Origin: Rhizorhabdus sp.
GTDB lineage: Bacteria > Pseudomonadota > Alphaproteobacteria > Sphingomonadales > Sphingomonadaceae
Direction: 5' to 3'
NCBI GenBank assembly: GCA_004297635.1
Contig: SCUQ01000594.1
Coordinates: 1 to 5,480, forward strand
Length of the DNA stretch: 5,480 nt
Shown here: in pieces, positions 4,999 to 5,480 of the stretch
Position numbering within the stretch: position 1 is the stretch's first letter
Layout of the letters: each line of letters starts with the position of its first letter
Translations under genes and position numbers: made by a program
The notes under the pieces: generated by a model
What the model saw: the letters and a program-made list of their open reading frames with translations, nothing else
What the model was told of the DNA's origin: nothing
Databases searched by the model: none

Positions 4999-5480
4999 TC
5001 ATCCTCCGATCGTCCCCGCCTCGGTAACAACCGCATCCAGCGGCACGTCCCATGGATCGCAGGCTATGCGGGCAAGCTGCTGGACAGACCAGCCCCAGCC
5101 GATTTTTTTAACATGGGGCAAGTCCGCGAAGGCGCGATCGTAGAAGCCCGCGCCCTGGCCGAGTCGCTGCAGGCTCGAATCGAAACCGAGCAACGGCGTG
5201 ACGACGATATCGGGACGAGTCGTCGGCGAATCGGCGACGGGCTGGAGCAGGCCGCGCCAGCCCGCATCGAGCCGGTCGCCGGGTGCCCAGTGCAGGAAGC
5301 GCATCGCTCCGGCGCGGTCATGCACATGCGGAAGCGCCAGCCGGATCCCGGCTGCAGCCGCAGCGGCCATCGCGGGTGCGCAACCGAATTCGTCGCCGAT
5401 CGCATGGTAGAAGGCCACGACGCGCGCGCCGGCGATGAGCGGCATGAGCTTCGCGGCGGCCTGCGTCTCCAGCCGCGCAC
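4999..5480 (-). CDS. fthC: 5-formyltetrahydrofolate cyclo-ligase, 5' end outside the window
   Basis: The enzyme converts 5-formyltetrahydrofolate to 5,10-methenyltetrahydrofolate with ATP, in the cytosol, returning a folate storage form to one-carbon metabolism. The last 159 residues are visible. An in-frame ATG lies at 5445, but the frame stays open to the window edge (ARLETQAAAKL before that Met) and family members are about 190 residues, so some 30 N-terminal residues are missing. Supporting motifs, in order, are VVAFYHAIGDEF, the IRLALPHV strand, DIVVTPLLGFDSSLQRLG and the nucleotide-binding GQGAGFYDR at visible residues 107-115. The C-terminal DPWDVPLDAVVTEAG is also typical. No damage is seen. 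The stop overlaps the Shine-Dalgarno region of the DUF2842 gene. In many proteobacteria zapA and the 6S RNA lie just upstream of this gene; that region is outside the window. Confidence 0.93.
   Translation of the reverse strand, partial: ARLETQAAAKLMPLIAGARVVAFYHAIGDEFGCAPAMAAAAAAGIRLALPHVHDRAGAMRFLHWAPGDRLDAGWRGLLQPVADSPTTRPDIVVTPLLGFDSSLQRLGQGAGFYDRAFADLPHVKKIGWGWSVQQLARIACDPWDVPLDAVVTEAGTIGG
5002..5007 (-). promoter_or_regulatory. Strong Shine-Dalgarno deciding the GTG start of the DUF2842 gene
   Basis: GGAGGA on the minus strand forms the last two glycine codons of the cyclo-ligase and ends seven bases before the GTG at 4994-4992. It decides in favour of this GTG over the upstream ATG at 5036. 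Confidence 0.8.

Noticed and set aside
4995..5036. ATG start at 5036 for the DUF2842 protein
   Set aside because: It would overlap the cyclo-ligase gene by 38 bases and add a charged tail not typical of the family. The GTG at 4994 has a far better ribosome binding site.

Overview
The window looks like chromosomal DNA of a high-GC alphaproteobacterium, most likely a sphingomonad. The clues are strong G/C bias at third codon positions, a DUF2842 membrane protein (a family typical of Alphaproteobacteria) directly behind 5-formyltetrahydrofolate cyclo-ligase, and a type II secretion (T2SS) block with short, divergent L/M/N-type proteins. The taxonomic call is inference. No rRNA, tRNA, CRISPR array, insertion sequence or phage gene is visible, and no gene-free stretch exceeds about 115 bases.

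Every gene I accept lies on the minus strand, so transcription runs from the high coordinates to the low ones. In that order: (1) the C-terminal part of 5-formyltetrahydrofolate cyclo-ligase, cut by the right window edge; (2) a 71-residue two-helix DUF2842 protein starting at a GTG four bases... strictly, with four intervening bases after the cyclo-ligase stop, behind a strong Shine-Dalgarno; (3) a perfect 8-bp inverted repeat that overlaps the DUF2842 stop codon; (4) a soluble GGEEF diguanylate cyclase starting at GTG; (5) a 115-bp gap; (6) a full-length two-domain glutamine-dependent NAD+ synthetase; (7) after only 17 bases, a T2SS inner-membrane block of GspL-like, GspM-like and GspC/XpsN-like genes, joined by two ATGA stop/start overlaps.

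Functionally the window joins folate one-carbon salvage, c-di-GMP signalling, the last step of NAD biosynthesis and the inner-membrane platform of a T2SS. Only the block from NAD synthetase to the T2SS genes and the cyclo-ligase/DUF2842 pair look like co-transcribed units. No direct functional link between NAD synthesis and secretion is implied.

Two points stand out. First, bases 1-13 exactly match the Illumina adapter end and are almost certainly not genomic, so the window begins at a contig end inside the GspC/N-like gene. Second, the GspL-like protein appears to have replaced the usual large actin-like cytoplasmic domain with a short domain resembling the GspF N-terminus. I did not find a convincing wholly new system here; the unusual T2SS assembly protein is the best lead.
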